Below, piece by piece: positions 29,049 through 39,997 of a stretch of DNA of 64,000 nucleotides. A program made the position numbers and the translations under genes. Position 1 is the first letter of the stretch; every line of letters starts with the position of its first letter. The notes beneath the pieces are model-generated. The model saw only the letters and a program-made list of their open reading frames with translations. It ran no database searches and was not told where the DNA came from. The stretch covers positions 1,736,001 through 1,800,000 of the forward strand of contig NZ_CP014944.1 of the NCBI RefSeq assembly GCF_001767295.1, read 5' to 3'. Source of the DNA: Colwellia sp. PAMC 20917. Its GTDB lineage: Bacteria; Pseudomonadota; Gammaproteobacteria; Enterobacterales; Alteromonadaceae.

Positions 29049-30074
29049 ATGTCTGTAAACATTGCTATTAATGGCTTTGGCCGAATTGGTCGAAGTGTTG
29101 CTCGTGCCCTCTATGAGAATGCTGATAACCAATATTTAAAGCTTGTCGCAATTAATGAGCTTGCCGAGCCGAAAGGTATTGCGCATTTATTAAAATATGA
29201 CACTACCCATGGTCGTTTCCCCTTTGCAGTTGAGTTAGCTGACAATCAGTTAGTTATCGCCGGCGATGTCATACAACTTAGCCATGAAAAGTCCCTCGAA
29301 GACATGCCATGGAAAAAACATAACATAGATATCGTTCTTGATTGCACCGGTAAATTTGCCAATCAACGCGATGGAAATATTCACTTGAGCCAAGGAGCCA
29401 GTAAAGTACTTTACTCTTATCCTGGTGAACAAGACGTTGATGCCACCATTATTTATGGTATTAATCATCAGCAACTCAGTGAAAAAGATAAAATAGTCTC
29501 GAACGGCTCATGCACCACGAATTGCGTTGTGCCTGTCATAAAAGTCATTGATGAAGCTTTTGGCGTTGAAAGTGGCAGTATTACCACTATTCATTCTTCT
29601 ATGCATGATCAACAAGTTATCGACGCTTACCATCCAGATCTTCGCCTTAGTAGAGCAGCAAGCCAATCTATCATCCCAGTTGACACCAAATTAGCAGCAG
29701 GTATCGAAAGAATACTGCCTAAATTTGCTGGACGCTTCGAAGCGATTGCCGTGCGAGTACCAACGATTAATGTTACCGCGATGGATTTAAGCCTAACCTT
29801 GTCGACAGATGTAGATATTAACGCGATTAACCAAGCCATTATTCGTGCACAAAATAATGGACTACAAGGAATTTTAGGCTATACAGAAGAACCATTGGTT
29901 TCTGTAGATTTTAATCATGACCCACATTCTTGTATTGTTGACGGCAACCAAACACGTGTTAGCCACAAGCGTTTAGTGAAAATGCTGGTCTGGTGTGATA
30001 ACGAGTGGGGCTTTGCAAATCGTATGATAGATACAGCAAAAGCCATGGCGAAAGATATTCAGCTTAAAAAATAA
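29049..30074 (+). CDS. epd: Erythrose-4-phosphate dehydrogenase Epd
   Basis: Epd oxidises erythrose-4-phosphate to 4-phosphoerythronate, the first step of pyridoxal phosphate synthesis. It is a paralogue of GAPDH. The NAD-binding [10 protein letters not shown] starts the protein, the catalytic cysteine is in SCTTNC, and [15 protein letters not shown] fits Epd rather than GapA. The frame is open to 28974, but the GAPDH fold begins at [11 protein letters not shown], so I start at 29049 (341 aa; E. coli 339). It follows tkt, whose reaction yields its substrate. A GapA-like role is possible but less likely. Confidence 0.9.
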   Translation: MSVNIAINGFGRIGRSVARALYENADNQYLKLVAINELAEPKGIAHLLKYDTTHGRFPFAVELADNQLVIAGDVIQLSHEKSLEDMPWKKHNIDIVLDCTGKFANQRDGNIHLSQGASKVLYSYPGEQDVDATIIYGINHQQLSEKDKIVSNGSCTTNCVVPVIKVIDEAFGVESGSITTIHSSMHDQQVIDAYHPDLRLSRAASQSIIPVDTKLAAGIERILPKFAGRFEAIAVRVPTINVTAMDLSLTLSTDVDINAINQAIIRAQNNGLQGILGYTEEPLVSVDFNHDPHSCIVDGNQTRVSHKRLVKMLVWCDNEWGFANRMIDTAKAMAKDIQLKK

Positions 30075-30126
30075 TAACAGTAAAAAACACCCATAACTTT
30101 AAAATTTATCGAATAGGAAACAGCAA

Positions 30127-31305
30127 ATGTCAGTAATTAAAATGACCGACTTGGCGCTAGCCAATCAAAGAGTTTTGATCCGAGAAGATCTCAATGTACC
30201 TCTTAAAGACGGAAAAATAACCTCTGATGCTCGATTAAGAGCGGCTTTACCTACCCTTAAACTTGCTTTAGAAGCGGGCGCAAAAGTGATGATAATGTCT
30301 CACCTTGGTCGTCCAACTGAAGGTGAGTACAACGAAGAGTTTTCATTAAAACCTGTCGCTGACTATTTAGCTGCCGCGTTAAATGTCCCCGTGCATTTAG
30401 CAAAAAATTACTTAGATGGCGTTGATGCAAAAGTAGGTGAATTAGTTGTGTTTGAAAACATTCGTTTTAATGTCGGCGAAAAAAATAATGATGATATTTT
30501 ATCAAAAAAATTAGCTGCATTATGTGATGTTTTTGTCATGGATGCCTTTGGTACCGCGCACCGAGCGCAAGCTAGTACACATGGCGTAGCAAAGTTTGCA
30601 CCTATCGCTTGTGCGGGTCCACTATTGTCTGGTGAATTAGCCGCACTTGGTAAAGCACTAGACAATCCTGCACGCCCATTAGTGGCGATTGTTGGTGGTT
30701 CTAAAGTTTCTACAAAATTAACCGTGTTAGAGTCGTTAGCGAAAATTGTTGACCAATTAGTGGTTGGCGGCGGCATTGCAAATACTTTTATAGCAGCAAG
30801 CGGGCATAATGTGGGTAAATCATTATACGAAGCCGATTTACTTGATGAAGCTAACCGTTTAACGAACCAGGCAAGAGCAAATGATGGCGATATTCCGGTG
30901 CCAACTGATGTTATTACTGGTACAGAGTTTTCAGAAACGGCTGTCGCAACGTTAAAGTCAGTTAACGATGTTAGCGATGAAGATATGATTTTTGATATCG
31001 GACCAGATTCAGCGCAAGCACTCGTTGAAATTATTAAAAATGCTGGCACTATTGTTTGGAATGGACCTGTTGGCGTTTTTGAATTTGACCAATTCGGTAG
31101 TGGTACAGAAACTATTGCAAAAGCAATTGCCGAAAGCTCAGCCTTTTCAATTGCTGGTGGTGGCGATACCTTAGCCGCTGTTGATAAATATGATATAGCC
31201 GATAAAATTTCTTATATTTCAACCGGTGGTGGTGCTTTCTTAGAGTTTTTAGAAGGGAAAGTGTTACCCGCTGTCGCTATCTTAGAAGAACGCGCTAAAA
31301 CGTAA
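30127..31305 (+). CDS. pgk: Phosphoglycerate kinase
   Basis: Pgk transfers phosphate between 1,3-bisphosphoglycerate and ADP in glycolysis and gluconeogenesis. The 392-aa product has the signature [31 protein letters not shown] and the C-terminal nucleotide-binding [23 protein letters not shown] precedes the ATG. It is 52 bp downstream of epd and followed by a terminator. Confidence 0.98.
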   Translation: MSVIKMTDLALANQRVLIREDLNVPLKDGKITSDARLRAALPTLKLALEAGAKVMIMSHLGRPTEGEYNEEFSLKPVADYLAAALNVPVHLAKNYLDGVDAKVGELVVFENIRFNVGEKNNDDILSKKLAALCDVFVMDAFGTAHRAQASTHGVAKFAPIACAGPLLSGELAALGKALDNPARPLVAIVGGSKVSTKLTVLESLAKIVDQLVVGGGIANTFIAASGHNVGKSLYEADLLDEANRLTNQARANDGDIPVPTDVITGTEFSETAVATLKSVNDVSDEDMIFDIGPDSAQALVEIIKNAGTIVWNGPVGVFEFDQFGSGTETIAKAIAESSAFSIAGGGDTLAAVDKYDIADKISYISTGGGAFLEFLEGKVLPAVAILEERAKT

Positions 31306-31331
31306 AACACGTTAATTAAATCATCTACATC

Positions 31332-31367
31332 AAACCGCTCTTTATTTTATAAAAGGCGGTTTTTTTT
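31332..31367 (+). terminator. Rho-independent terminator of pgk
   Basis: AAACCGC and GCGGTTT form the stem and are followed by a run of T. It begins 26 bases after the pgk stop. Confidence 0.8.
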
Positions 31368-31699
31368 AGCTTTCTTTATTATTTCTAAAAAACTTCATAA
31401 AAACCATCAACCGCCCTTTCATTACATTTCACTCTTTAGTTGTAAACTTACGAAACAAAAGCACAAATATTCGCTATAAATCGTGTTTAGTGAGCTTATT
31501 GATAGTAATTATAGAACATTATTTAAAACCGTTATAAATAAACAGATAAAAACCATTAAGGGCATTATTTTTTCTTTTGCCATGTCAATTTCTTATCTGA
31601 TATACTTACGTTACGAAAGCTTAAATTTCACAATGAAACTTGTTTTTTTTGAGATTGGGCAAATAATATATGACATCTTAAACACTTAGGAGTAATTCA
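31368..31699 (+). other. Leader and promoter region of fba
   Basis: This very AT-rich stretch of about 330 bp separates the pgk terminator from fba. An open frame of 68 codons on the plus strand has no ribosome site and no family character, so I do not call it. AGGAG lies seven bases before the fba ATG. Confidence 0.4.
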
Positions 31700-32764
31700 A
31701 TGGCTTTAATTTCTATGCGCCAAATGTTAGATCACGCTGCAGAATACGGATACGGTATTCCCGCTTTTAACGTTAACAACTTAGAGCAAGTTAGAGCAAT
31801 AATGATCGCTGCAGACAAAACCAATAGCCCGGTTATTTTACAAGGCTCTGCAGGTGCTCGTAAGTATGCTGGCGCTCCTTTTCTTCGTCATTTAATTCTT
31901 GCAGCAATTGAAGAATTCCCTCATATCCCTGTGGTAATGCATCAAGATCACGGTACTTCGCCGAGTGTTTGTCAGCGTTCAATTCAAATGGGGTTTTCAT
32001 CAGTTATGATGGATGGTTCTTTAATGTCTGATGGTAAAACGCCTTCAAGCTATGAATACAACGTTGATGTAACACGCAGAACCGTTGAAATGGCACATGC
32101 TTGTGGTGTTTCTGTTGAAGGTGAATTAGGTTGTCTTGGTTCATTAGAGACAGGTGAAGCAGGTGAAGAAGACGGTATTGGTGCAGTAGGGATATTAACA
32201 AAAGAACAAATGTTAACTGACCCAGAAGAAGCCGCTGACTTTGTTAAGAAAACTCAAGTTGATGCTTTAGCGATTGCTTGTGGTACTTCGCATGGTGCTT
32301 ACAAATTTACGCGTCCACCAACAGGTGATATCTTAGCGATTGACCGTATTAAAGCGATACATAACCGTATCCCAAATACCCATTTAGTTATGCACGGTTC
32401 ATCATCAGTGCCACAAGAGTGGCTTGCTATCATCAATGAATATGGTGGTAATATTCCTGAAACTTACGGCGTGCCGGTAGAGCAAATTCAAGAAGGCATT
32501 AAAAATGGTGTTCGTAAAATTAATATAGATACTGATTTACGTTTAGCATCAACGGGGGCAACGCGTCGCTTCTTAGCACACAACCCAAGCGAATTTGACC
32601 CACGTAAATTTTTAGCTGAAACCACTAAAGCCATGACTGAAATTTGTATTGCTCGATATGATTCATTTGGCGCATCAGGTAATGCAGATAAAATTAAACC
32701 TATTTCATTAGATACAATGTTTGATTTATATGATGCTGGCAAACTGAACGCTATTATAAAATAA
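31700..32764 (+). CDS. fba: Class II fructose-bisphosphate aldolase (Calvin-cycle subtype)
   Basis: This zinc-dependent aldolase cleaves fructose-1,6-bisphosphate, or forms it during gluconeogenesis. The 354-aa product has the class II metal ligand histidines in [22 protein letters not shown], and [22 protein letters not shown] near the end marks the class IIB 'Calvin cycle' form, distinct from E. coli FbaA. The ATG has AGGAG upstream. A hairpin terminator follows 22 bp after the stop. Confidence 0.96.
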   Translation: MALISMRQMLDHAAEYGYGIPAFNVNNLEQVRAIMIAADKTNSPVILQGSAGARKYAGAPFLRHLILAAIEEFPHIPVVMHQDHGTSPSVCQRSIQMGFSSVMMDGSLMSDGKTPSSYEYNVDVTRRTVEMAHACGVSVEGELGCLGSLETGEAGEEDGIGAVGILTKEQMLTDPEEAADFVKKTQVDALAIACGTSHGAYKFTRPPTGDILAIDRIKAIHNRIPNTHLVMHGSSSVPQEWLAIINEYGGNIPETYGVPVEQIQEGIKNGVRKINIDTDLRLASTGATRRFLAHNPSEFDPRKFLAETTKAMTEICIARYDSFGASGNADKIKPISLDTMFDLYDAGKLNAIIK

Positions 32765-32786
32765 TATCTAACCATAATTAAAAAAC

Positions 32787-32807
32787 AGGAGCTTCGGCTC
32801 CTTTTAT
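32787..32807 (+). terminator. Rho-independent terminator of fba
   Basis: AGGAGC-TTCG-GCTCCT is a perfect six-base stem with a stable UUCG tetraloop, followed by TTTATT. Confidence 0.88.
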
Positions 32808-33024
32808 TATCTTAGCAAGATAAGTTCGTATTCTGACCTAAACACCTCATAAATTTATTTTTAGAATATCAGTCCCTCGACCTTTAATCTTATTATCCAC
32901 ACCCTTTGTAATAAATTCCTTGTTTGTAAATCCGCTATTTTGCCGCTTAAGGGGTTTTCAGTAAAATAAAACCCTGTATAATTCGAATTTTAAAATTAAT
33001 AACATTAAAAGGTATACTAATATT

Positions 33025-33855
33025 ATGGATATAATCCTTGATTGGTTCGCACAAAATGAAGCTAAATTACTGCAATACCTCATAGATTTTGGCATTGCGA
33101 TTGCTATTATTATTGTTGGTAAGTGGGTGGCAAAACTTGTTCGTAAAGGCATAGATAAAATGCTTTCACTGAAAAACATAGACAAAGCCGTGATTAGTTT
33201 TGTAGGTAGTATTGTTTATGGCATTGTGTTCTTTGTCGCTATTATTGCCGCGATATCTCATCTAGGATTCAACACAGCTTCTTTAGTCGCTATTGTCGGT
33301 GCCGCTGGTCTAGCTGTAGGCCTAGCCTTACAAGGTTCTTTATCTAACTTTGCCTCAGGAGTACTGCTTATCATCTTAAAACCATTTAAAAGTGGTGACT
33401 TTATTGATGTAGCGGGTGTTGCTGGTATCGTTGAAGAAATTAATATTTTTTCTTCTAAGTTAAGAACTGGTGATAATAAAACCGTGATCATTCCAAACGG
33501 AAAAATTACTTCTAGTACCATTACCAATTTTTCAACCAAAGCAGAGCGTCGCTTAGATTTAGTTATTGGCGTGAGCTATAGCTCAGATCTTGCAAAAACT
33601 AAAGCATTACTCACAAAATTGACCAGTGAGCACGAGTTAGTATTAAAAGAAAAAGAAACAGTTATTGGTGTGCAAGAGTTAGCCGAAAGCTCAGTAAACT
33701 TTGTGGTTCGTCCTTGGGTAAAATCAGACGATTACTGGATACTTCATCGTGACTTACTAGAAAAAATTAAAATTGCCTTAGATGATGCGGGTATCGAAAT
33801 ACCTTTTCCACAACTTTCTGTACATGTTAATCAAGAGACCAAAAATGAACAATAA
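33025..33855 (+). CDS. mscS: Small-conductance mechanosensitive channel MscS
   Basis: MscS opens under membrane tension and releases solutes on osmotic downshock. The 276-aa product has three membrane helices (about residues 18-40, 60-80 and 90-120). The pore helix reads AAGLAVGLALQGSLSNFASG, and the cytoplasmic beta domain starts with KPFKSGDFIDV. The C-terminal alpha-beta domain closes with FPQLSVHV. The size is close to E. coli MscS (286). It overlaps the next gene by 11 bases. Confidence 0.95.
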   Translation: MDIILDWFAQNEAKLLQYLIDFGIAIAIIIVGKWVAKLVRKGIDKMLSLKNIDKAVISFVGSIVYGIVFFVAIIAAISHLGFNTASLVAIVGAAGLAVGLALQGSLSNFASGVLLIILKPFKSGDFIDVAGVAGIVEEINIFSSKLRTGDNKTVIIPNGKITSSTITNFSTKAERRLDLVIGVSYSSDLAKTKALLTKLTSEHELVLKEKETVIGVQELAESSVNFVVRPWVKSDDYWILHRDLLEKIKIALDDAGIEIPFPQLSVHVNQETKNEQ

Positions 33856-34630
33856 ATTAGCACTAATTGCCATATGTAGCGGCTTATCACTTCATGCTTT
33901 TGCCGAAGAAGCAGTTGCTCCAAAAGATCCATTAAGTATGTCTGCTGAATTAGGCGCACTATTTAAAACGGGTGACAATAAAAGTACCGATATCAAAGCA
34001 GGCTTCGATTTAGATCATGAATTAGGTTTATGGCGAAGTACTGTTCGCTTTGACTTGCTTGCAAGTAAAGCTGAGATTGAAGATGAAGAGGGTGTTCAAC
34101 AGTCTCAAACAACAGATCAGCAATGGAAAATAGTAGGGCAAACTAACTATACCATTGGCGCTAAAAAAACTAATTACGTCTACGCTAATGTATCTCACGA
34201 CGATAATCGTTTTGGCGGATTTGAGACTCAAAGCTCAATCTCTGCTGGTTGGGGTCGTCGTTGGTTTGAAAGTAAAACAGGCACATTTGATGCTGATATT
34301 GGACCCGGTTATAAAAAAGACGTTGTACGTTTAGAAGATGAAAATGGTAATGAGTATACTGAAAACAAGTCTGCTTTCATTATACAAGCACAAGCTTTGT
34401 ATACGCGTAATTTAAACGAACATGTTAAATTTAAGCAGCGATTTGTTGCTAAGTATGCGACTAAAAGTGGTGAAAACAGTAATTATCAAGCAGAAAGCTC
34501 AATAACTACTAAGCTTATTTCAACGTTACAATTAAAAGTTAGTTTTAAGATTGATTATAATACTGATGTTGAAGAAGGCAAAGAAAACACCAATACTCAA
34601 ACGGCGTTAACGCTCGTTTATAGCTTCTAG
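33845..34630 (+). CDS. DUF481 family (YdiY-like) outer-membrane beta-barrel protein
   Basis: The 261-aa product has a signal peptide (about residues 1-19, ending LHAFA). Alternating beta-strands typical of an outer-membrane barrel follow: AELGALFKTGDNKSTDIKAG, TNYTIGAKKTNYVYA and a last strand TALTLVYSF ending in phenylalanine. This matches DUF481, known as YdiY in E. coli, of unknown function. The frame is open to 33782, but the signal peptide begins at the ATG at 33845, which overlaps the mscS end, so the two are probably co-transcribed. Confidence 0.85.
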   Translation: MNNKLALIAICSGLSLHAFAEEAVAPKDPLSMSAELGALFKTGDNKSTDIKAGFDLDHELGLWRSTVRFDLLASKAEIEDEEGVQQSQTTDQQWKIVGQTNYTIGAKKTNYVYANVSHDDNRFGGFETQSSISAGWGRRWFESKTGTFDADIGPGYKKDVVRLEDENGNEYTENKSAFIIQAQALYTRNLNEHVKFKQRFVAKYATKSGENSNYQAESSITTKLISTLQLKVSFKIDYNTDVEEGKENTNTQTALTLVYSF

Positions 34631-34653
34631 TTGACCTAAACTAAGATGCTTTA

Positions 34654-34682
34654 TTTAGCCTTCAACTCTTTTGAAGGCTAAA
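34654..34682 (+). terminator. Rho-independent terminator downstream of the DUF481 gene
   Basis: TTTAGCCTTCAA and TTGAAGGCTAAA form a perfect 12-bp stem around a five-base loop, followed by an A/T-rich tail. Confidence 0.75.
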
Positions 34683-34760
34683 TATATTTCCTTTTCATCC
34701 CGACTCTCTCCACACAGATCTCATCACCTACTTTATTTTTACTTGCTAGAACAATAAGTA

Positions 34761-34792
34761 AAAAAAAGCCCTAACATTTAAATGCTAAGGCC
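34761..34792 (-). terminator. Rho-independent terminator of guaA
   Basis: On the minus strand CCTTAGCATTT pairs with AAATGTTAGGG (two G-T pairs), followed by a run of seven or more T. It lies about 30 bases past the guaA stop. Confidence 0.8.
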
Positions 34793-34822
34793 ATTATTAT
34801 TTATAAATATTAAAAGTGCTGT

Positions 34823-36400
34823 TTATTCCCACTCAATCGTCGCGGGTGGTTTACCTGAAATATCATAAACGACACGTGAAATACCATCAATTTCATTAAT
34901 AATCCGATTAGAGACTAAACCTAAGAAATCATAAGGCAAATGTGACCAACGTGCTGTCATAAAGTCGATGGTTTCAACACAACGTAATGATACGACCCAA
35001 TCATATTTACGGGCATCGCCCATAACCCCTACTGATTTAACCGGTAAGAATACGGTAAACGCTTGGCTTACTTTGGTGTATAAATCATGCTTGTGTAATT
35101 CTTCAATGAAAATCGCATCAGCACGACGTAATAAATCAGCATATTCTTTTTTAACTTCACCTAAAATACGTACACCCAACCCAGGACCAGGAAACGGATG
35201 ACGGTAAAGCATATCGTACGGTAAGCCAAGCTCTAAACCTATTTTACGTACTTCATCTTTAAATAACTCACGTAATGGTTCAACTAAGCCTAGTTTCATG
35301 TAATCAGGTAAGCCGCCAACATTATGATGTGATTTAATAACATGCGCTTTACCGGTCGCTGAGGCGGCCGATTCAATGACGTCAGGGTAAATAGTGCCCT
35401 GTGCTAACCATTTTGCATTATCTAACTTATTCGACTCTTCTTCGAAAACATCAATAAAAACATTACCAATAATTTTACGTTTTGCTTCTGGCTCACTTTC
35501 ACCCGCTAAGCGGTCTAAAAATCTATCTTCAGCTTCAATTTTGATAATGTTTAAACCAAAGTGATCGCCAAACATATCCATGACTTGCTGGCCTTCATCT
35601 AAACGAAGTAAACCATTATCAACAAATACACAGGTCAATTTATCGCCAATCGCTCGATGTAATAACATAGCAACTACTGATGAATCAACACCGCCTGAAA
35701 GACCTAAGATAACTTCGTCATCGCCGACTTGAGCTTTCATTTTTGCAATAGCATCATCAATGATTGATGATGAAGTCCATAGTTTTTCACACTGGCAAAT
35801 TTCAACAACAAAGTTTTCTAAAATACGTAAACCTTGTTTAGTGTGGGTCACTTCAGGATGAAACTGCACACCATAGAATTGCTTTTCTTCGTTCGCCATT
35901 GCTGCATAAGCACAACTTGCTGTTTGTGCAACCGTAACAAATCCTGTTGGTATAGCTGACACTTTGTCGCCGTGGCTCATCCAAACGTCAAGTAAAGCAT
36001 TACCGTTAGCACCAATACTGTCTTCAACATTGTTGAATAACGCAGATTTAGCAATAAGTTCAACTGCAGCATAACCAAACTCTTTGTGCGTTGAACTTTC
36101 AACACCACCACCAAGTTGTTCAGCCATTGTTTGCATGCCGTAGCAAATACCTAGAACAGGAACGCCAGCGTTATAAACATATTCTGGTGCACGAGGTGAA
36201 TTTTCTGCAGTGACCGACTCAGGGCCGCCAGCTAGAATGATACCTGTCGGGTTAAAACCTTTGATTTGCTCTTCGGTTACATCCCAAGACCAAAGTTCAC
36301 AATAAACGCCTATTTCACGTACGCGACGAGCAATTAGCTGAGTATATTGTGAACCAAAATCTAAAATTAGTATTCGGTGATCATGAATGTCTTTACTCAT
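34823..36400 (-). CDS. guaA: GMP synthase (glutamine-hydrolysing) GuaA
   Basis: GuaA converts XMP to GMP with ATP and glutamine. The 525-aa product, the E. coli length, has a class I glutamine amidotransferase domain with the nucleophile in GICYGMQ and the His-Glu pair in QFHPEVTH. The PP-loop ATP pyrophosphatase domain has LSGGVDSSV, and the dimerisation domain ends PPATIEWE. guaB, the preceding step, lies upstream on the same strand, but with 339 bp and a strong hairpin between them. Confidence 0.98.
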   Translation of the reverse strand: MSKDIHDHRILILDFGSQYTQLIARRVREIGVYCELWSWDVTEEQIKGFNPTGIILAGGPESVTAENSPRAPEYVYNAGVPVLGICYGMQTMAEQLGGGVESSTHKEFGYAAVELIAKSALFNNVEDSIGANGNALLDVWMSHGDKVSAIPTGFVTVAQTASCAYAAMANEEKQFYGVQFHPEVTHTKQGLRILENFVVEICQCEKLWTSSSIIDDAIAKMKAQVGDDEVILGLSGGVDSSVVAMLLHRAIGDKLTCVFVDNGLLRLDEGQQVMDMFGDHFGLNIIKIEAEDRFLDRLAGESEPEAKRKIIGNVFIDVFEEESNKLDNAKWLAQGTIYPDVIESAASATGKAHVIKSHHNVGGLPDYMKLGLVEPLRELFKDEVRKIGLELGLPYDMLYRHPFPGPGLGVRILGEVKKEYADLLRRADAIFIEELHKHDLYTKVSQAFTVFLPVKSVGVMGDARKYDWVVSLRCVETIDFMTARWSHLPYDFLGLVSNRIINEIDGISRVVYDISGKPPATIEWE

Positions 36401-36568
36401 GTTGTTTTCCTACTTTAACGCTCGTTATGTCTAAACTTTATACTGCGTTGTTTTCGTAATGAAACAAAATGATTTATAAAACCTTATTTATAATAAGATA
36501 AGTCATTTGTTTAATCACTCAACAGCCTTGCCTAAAGCTCATTCATTTAGAGCGGATTTATAAAATGA

Positions 36569-36602
36569 ACAGGCTGAGTTATTTATTGATAACTCAGCCT
36601 GT
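36569..36602 (-). terminator. Perfect 14-bp stem-loop between guaB and guaA
   Basis: ACAGGCTGAGTTAT and ATAACTCAGCCTGT form a perfect stem around six bases. On the minus strand it is followed by only a weak T-rich stretch, so it may be a terminator or an attenuator for guaB-guaA read-through. Confidence 0.55.
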
Positions 36603-36666
36603 AGAATCTTTTGTTTTCCAGTTACCTAAAAGTAACTAAGAATATTTTAGTTCTATTTCAAGGCGC

Positions 36667-36699
36667 TAGCGCGGAGTTGACGATAGTCAATGAGCACTT
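36667..36699 (-). repeat. 33-bp structured repeat, copy A (downstream of guaB)
   Basis: The plus strand reads TAGCGCGGAG, then TTGAC-GATA-GTCAA, then TGAGCACTT. A second copy with the same layout lies at 50675-50707 downstream of ndk. The five-base stem is preserved by compensatory changes between the copies. The copy ends 40 bp from the guaB stop. Confidence 0.65.
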
Positions 36700-36739
36700 G
36701 CAACGCAGAAATCGAGCTTAAATAACTCAACCGATATTA

Positions 36740-38212
36740 CTACCCCATACGATAGTTTGGTGCTTCTTTGGTGATGGTTACGTCATGGACATGCGACTCA
36801 CCCATACCTGCCGAGGTAATTTTCATAAACTCGGGCTTAGTTCGCATGGTCTCAATATCTTTACAGCCTGTTAAACCCATTGATGAGCGTAATCCGCCCA
36901 TCTGCTGGTGGATAATGGCAGAAACAGGTCCTTTATAAGCAACACGACCTTCAATACCTTCCGGTACCAACTTGTCAGCTTCGCCATCAGATTTTTGGAA
37001 ATAACGATCACTTGAACCTTCTTTCTGGCTCATTGCGCCTAAAGAGCCCATACCGCGATATGATTTGTAATAGCGACCTTGATAAAGTTCTACTTCGCCA
37101 GGTGCTTCTTCGGTTCCAGCAAACATACTACCAACCATCACACAATGCGCGCCAGCAACCAGTGCTTTAGCAATATCGCCAGAGAATCGAATACCACCAT
37201 CGGCAATAACAGGAATGCCCGTACCTTTAAGCGCTTCTACTGCATTTGAGATAGCCGTTAATTGTGGTACTCCAACGCCAGTTACAATACGCGTAGTACA
37301 TATTGAACCTGGGCCGATCCCCACTTTAACCGCATCTACGCCAACATCGGCTAATGCTTTTGCACCAGCTCCTGTCGCCACATTGCCAGCAACAATTTGT
37401 AAGTCAGGATATTTTTGACGGGTTTCTTTTACTCGATCAAGAACACCTTGCGAATGACCATGTGAAGTATCTATTAATAAGACGTCAACACCAGCGGCAA
37501 CTAACGCGTCAATACGTTCATCGGTACCCGCGCCAACACCTACAGCGGCGCCCACTCGTAAACGACCTAATTGATCTTTACAAGCGTTAGGTTTGCTTTC
37601 AGCTTTTTGATAATCTTTAGCGGTGATCAAACCCACTAATTTAAAGGCATCATCAACCACTAAAATTTTCTCAATACGGTTACTGTGCATTAAGCCAAGT
37701 ATTTCTTCACGCGCGGCACCTTCTTTAACCGTGACTAATTTTTCTTTAGTCGTCATTAACGCCGAGACAGGCTTAGTTAAGTCTGTTTCAAAGCGTAAAT
37801 CACGGCCAGTAATTATACCGGTAAGATTGCCATTTTCATCAACAACAGGAAATCCTGAAAAGCCAAGATCATCAGCTTTATGCATGACTTCTTCAATAGT
37901 AAAGTTAGCATTGACGGTCACAGGATCGGAAACAATACCACTTTCGTATTTTTTAACTTTTAATACGTTAGCCGCTTGCTCAGCGATGGTCATGTTTTTA
38001 TGAATAAAACCTAAACCACCTTCTTGCGCTAGTGTAATAGCTAAAGGTGCTTCAGTAACTGTATCCATAGATGCAGATACCATAGGTATATTTAAATTAA
38101 TTTTACGGGTTAATTTAGTTTTTAAATCGGCCGTATGTGGGAGTACTTCTGAATGAGCAGGTACAAGTAATACATCATCAAAAGTTAGTGCTTCTTGGGC
38201 AATTCTTAGCAT
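36740..38212 (-). CDS. guaB: IMP dehydrogenase GuaB
   Basis: GuaB oxidises IMP to XMP with NAD, the committed step of GMP synthesis. The 490-aa product is a TIM barrel with an inserted pair of CBS domains (about 95-205). The catalytic cysteine is in GPGSICTTR, the flap region follows [17 protein letters not shown], and the IMP-binding DGGIRFSGD is present. A good sigma70 promoter lies about 50 bp upstream. The protein acts with GuaA, encoded downstream. Confidence 0.98.
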   Translation of the reverse strand: MLRIAQEALTFDDVLLVPAHSEVLPHTADLKTKLTRKINLNIPMVSASMDTVTEAPLAITLAQEGGLGFIHKNMTIAEQAANVLKVKKYESGIVSDPVTVNANFTIEEVMHKADDLGFSGFPVVDENGNLTGIITGRDLRFETDLTKPVSALMTTKEKLVTVKEGAAREEILGLMHSNRIEKILVVDDAFKLVGLITAKDYQKAESKPNACKDQLGRLRVGAAVGVGAGTDERIDALVAAGVDVLLIDTSHGHSQGVLDRVKETRQKYPDLQIVAGNVATGAGAKALADVGVDAVKVGIGPGSICTTRIVTGVGVPQLTAISNAVEALKGTGIPVIADGGIRFSGDIAKALVAGAHCVMVGSMFAGTEEAPGEVELYQGRYYKSYRGMGSLGAMSQKEGSSDRYFQKSDGEADKLVPEGIEGRVAYKGPVSAIIHQQMGGLRSSMGLTGCKDIETMRTKPEFMKITSAGMGESHVHDVTITKEAPNYRMG

Positions 38213-38261
38213 CGCAACATCTCTCTAAAAAGGTTGGTTAGGGAGTGAATATTGCGGCAGA

Positions 38262-38290
38262 ATTTTAACCGTTTTGTGGTTTAAGAACAA
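38262..38290 (-). promoter_or_regulatory. Putative sigma70 promoter of guaB
   Basis: The minus strand has TTGTTC (38290-38285), a 17-bp spacer and TAAAAT (38267-38262), placed about 50 bp before the guaB ATG. I did not find a convincing PurR box. Confidence 0.5.
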
Positions 38291-38653
38291 CTTAAATTTA
38301 ACGATAAACTGAAATAATTATCTCTGGTGGGTTTAAAGGAATATATAATTTACTGGTTCCACTTTAATAGGTAAGATCCAAGGGGAATTATAAACGCCTT
38401 TAAGCAAGATATTGATTGAAAATAATAGTTATTCTATTATTGAAATCAATAACGTAAAATAAAGTGCTTATAAACACCCTTTCGGGGAATCGAAATAAAT
38501 ATTACGCGTTGTTACATTTTATTTAAGGGAATAACCTTTAACAAAAATATGTGCTTAGATTATGATTCGCTTAGGTTTGCTGAAACATTCATATTTAAGC
38601 AAAGCGGATATATCGACTCAAATCGCCTTAACATTAGATAAAGTAAGTATTTT
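38291..38653 (+). other. Intergenic region between divergent guaB and xseA
   Basis: This AT-rich stretch must hold the xseA promoter. I see no gene in it. Confidence 0.35.
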
Positions 38654-39997
38654 ATGGCTACGCAGCACATTTTACAGATAAGTGAACTGACGAGAAAAGT
38701 TAAGTTCATGCTAGAAAGTGAACTTAATACCGTATGGTTGTGTGGTGAAATCTCAAATTTCATTGCTGCTAGCTCGGGTCATTGGTATTTGTCACTCAAA
38801 GACAGTAAATCGCAAGTGCGTTGCGCAATGTTTAAAGGCAACAATCGACGAGTAAGGTTAGCGGGTGGTTCAACGCCTCGTAATGGCCAACAGGTGTTAG
38901 TACGCGCCAAGGTTTCTTTGTATGAACCACGAGGTGATTTTCAATTAATTATTGAAATGATGGAAGATGCGGGTGAAGGTTTATTGCGACAACAATTTGA
39001 GCAATTAAAGAGTAAGCTCAATGCACAAGGTATATTTGCTCAGCAGTTCAAGCAAGCCATTCCTAAAAATATTAACACGGTTGGCATAGTTACCTCGCCA
39101 ACGGGTGCTGCAGTTAAAGATATTATCTCTGTTTTGCAAAGGCGTAATCCAGCAATTACTATCGTTATATACCCTGCGCTTGTGCAAGGCGAGCATGCTA
39201 AGAATGATATTGTTCATGCCATCGATATCGCTAATCAACGTGAAGAATGCCAAGTATTGATTGTCGGTCGTGGAGGAGGCTCTCTAGAAGACTTATGGAG
39301 CTTTAATGAAGAAGATGTAGTGAATGCTATTTTTCATAGTCGCATTCCAATTATCAGCGCTGTTGGTCATGAGATAGACACAACATTAAGTGATCTCGTT
39401 GCTGATTTAAGAGCGCCAACACCTTCAGCAGCGGCAGAACTGGTTTCACAAGACAATAGTGAATTACAAAGTCGCCTACAAGAATTATCAAAACGGGCTC
39501 AGCAGTTATTTACTCAAAAAGTAAAACAAGAAAACTCATACCTACAAAACCTTAATCATCGCTTAACGCAAGTTCATCCAGAAAGAAAACTTCAGCAGCA
39601 TCAACAAAAATCAGATGAATTGAATATTCGTTTAGATAAAGCAATAAAGCGTGAATTGGCACGCTTCAAACAAAAACCCGAAAAGTTAGTACGAGATTTA
39701 CAACATGTAGATCCAACAAAAGTGATCATTCAACATCAAAGTACCTTGCGCCATTTAGATGACAGATTACAACGGGCATTAGACGTTAGCGTAAAAAATA
39801 AATCTGAGCACTTTGTTAGCATTATTGAGCAGCTCCATATTGTCAGTCCGCTCGCGACTATTGCCCGTGGTTATAGTGTCAGTCGAAATAGTCATCAGCA
39901 AATTGTTCGCACAAAAGATCAAGTGAGTATTGGCGATGAAATATCTATTCAAGTCAGTGATGGTCGTATTTTAAGCCAAGTTATTGATAAGATTTAA
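38654..39997 (+). CDS. xseA: Exodeoxyribonuclease VII large subunit XseA
   Basis: XseA is the catalytic subunit of ExoVII, which degrades single-stranded DNA in both directions, and works with several XseB subunits (xseB is not here). The 447-aa product has an N-terminal OB-fold (WLCGEISNF, GHWYLSLKD), the catalytic domain with VGRGGGSLEDLWSFN and SAVGHEIDTTLSD, a long coiled coil (about 280-380) and a C-terminal SPLATIARGYS segment. Its stop overlaps the convergent PilZ gene stop by four bases. Confidence 0.97.
   Translation: MATQHILQISELTRKVKFMLESELNTVWLCGEISNFIAASSGHWYLSLKDSKSQVRCAMFKGNNRRVRLAGGSTPRNGQQVLVRAKVSLYEPRGDFQLIIEMMEDAGEGLLRQQFEQLKSKLNAQGIFAQQFKQAIPKNINTVGIVTSPTGAAVKDIISVLQRRNPAITIVIYPALVQGEHAKNDIVHAIDIANQREECQVLIVGRGGGSLEDLWSFNEEDVVNAIFHSRIPIISAVGHEIDTTLSDLVADLRAPTPSAAAELVSQDNSELQSRLQELSKRAQQLFTQKVKQENSYLQNLNHRLTQVHPERKLQQHQQKSDELNIRLDKAIKRELARFKQKPEKLVRDLQHVDPTKVIIQHQSTLRHLDDRLQRALDVSVKNKSEHFVSIIEQLHIVSPLATIARGYSVSRNSHQQIVRTKDQVSIGDEISIQVSDGRILSQVIDKI

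Noticed and set aside
31483-31689. 68-codon plus-strand frame upstream of fba
   Set aside because: No ribosome site, composition follows the AT-rich background, and no family character; more likely leader DNA.
34823-38212. guaB-guaA as a simple tight operon
   Set aside because: The 339-bp gap has a perfect 14-bp stem-loop and a structured repeat, so partial or full separation is more likely.
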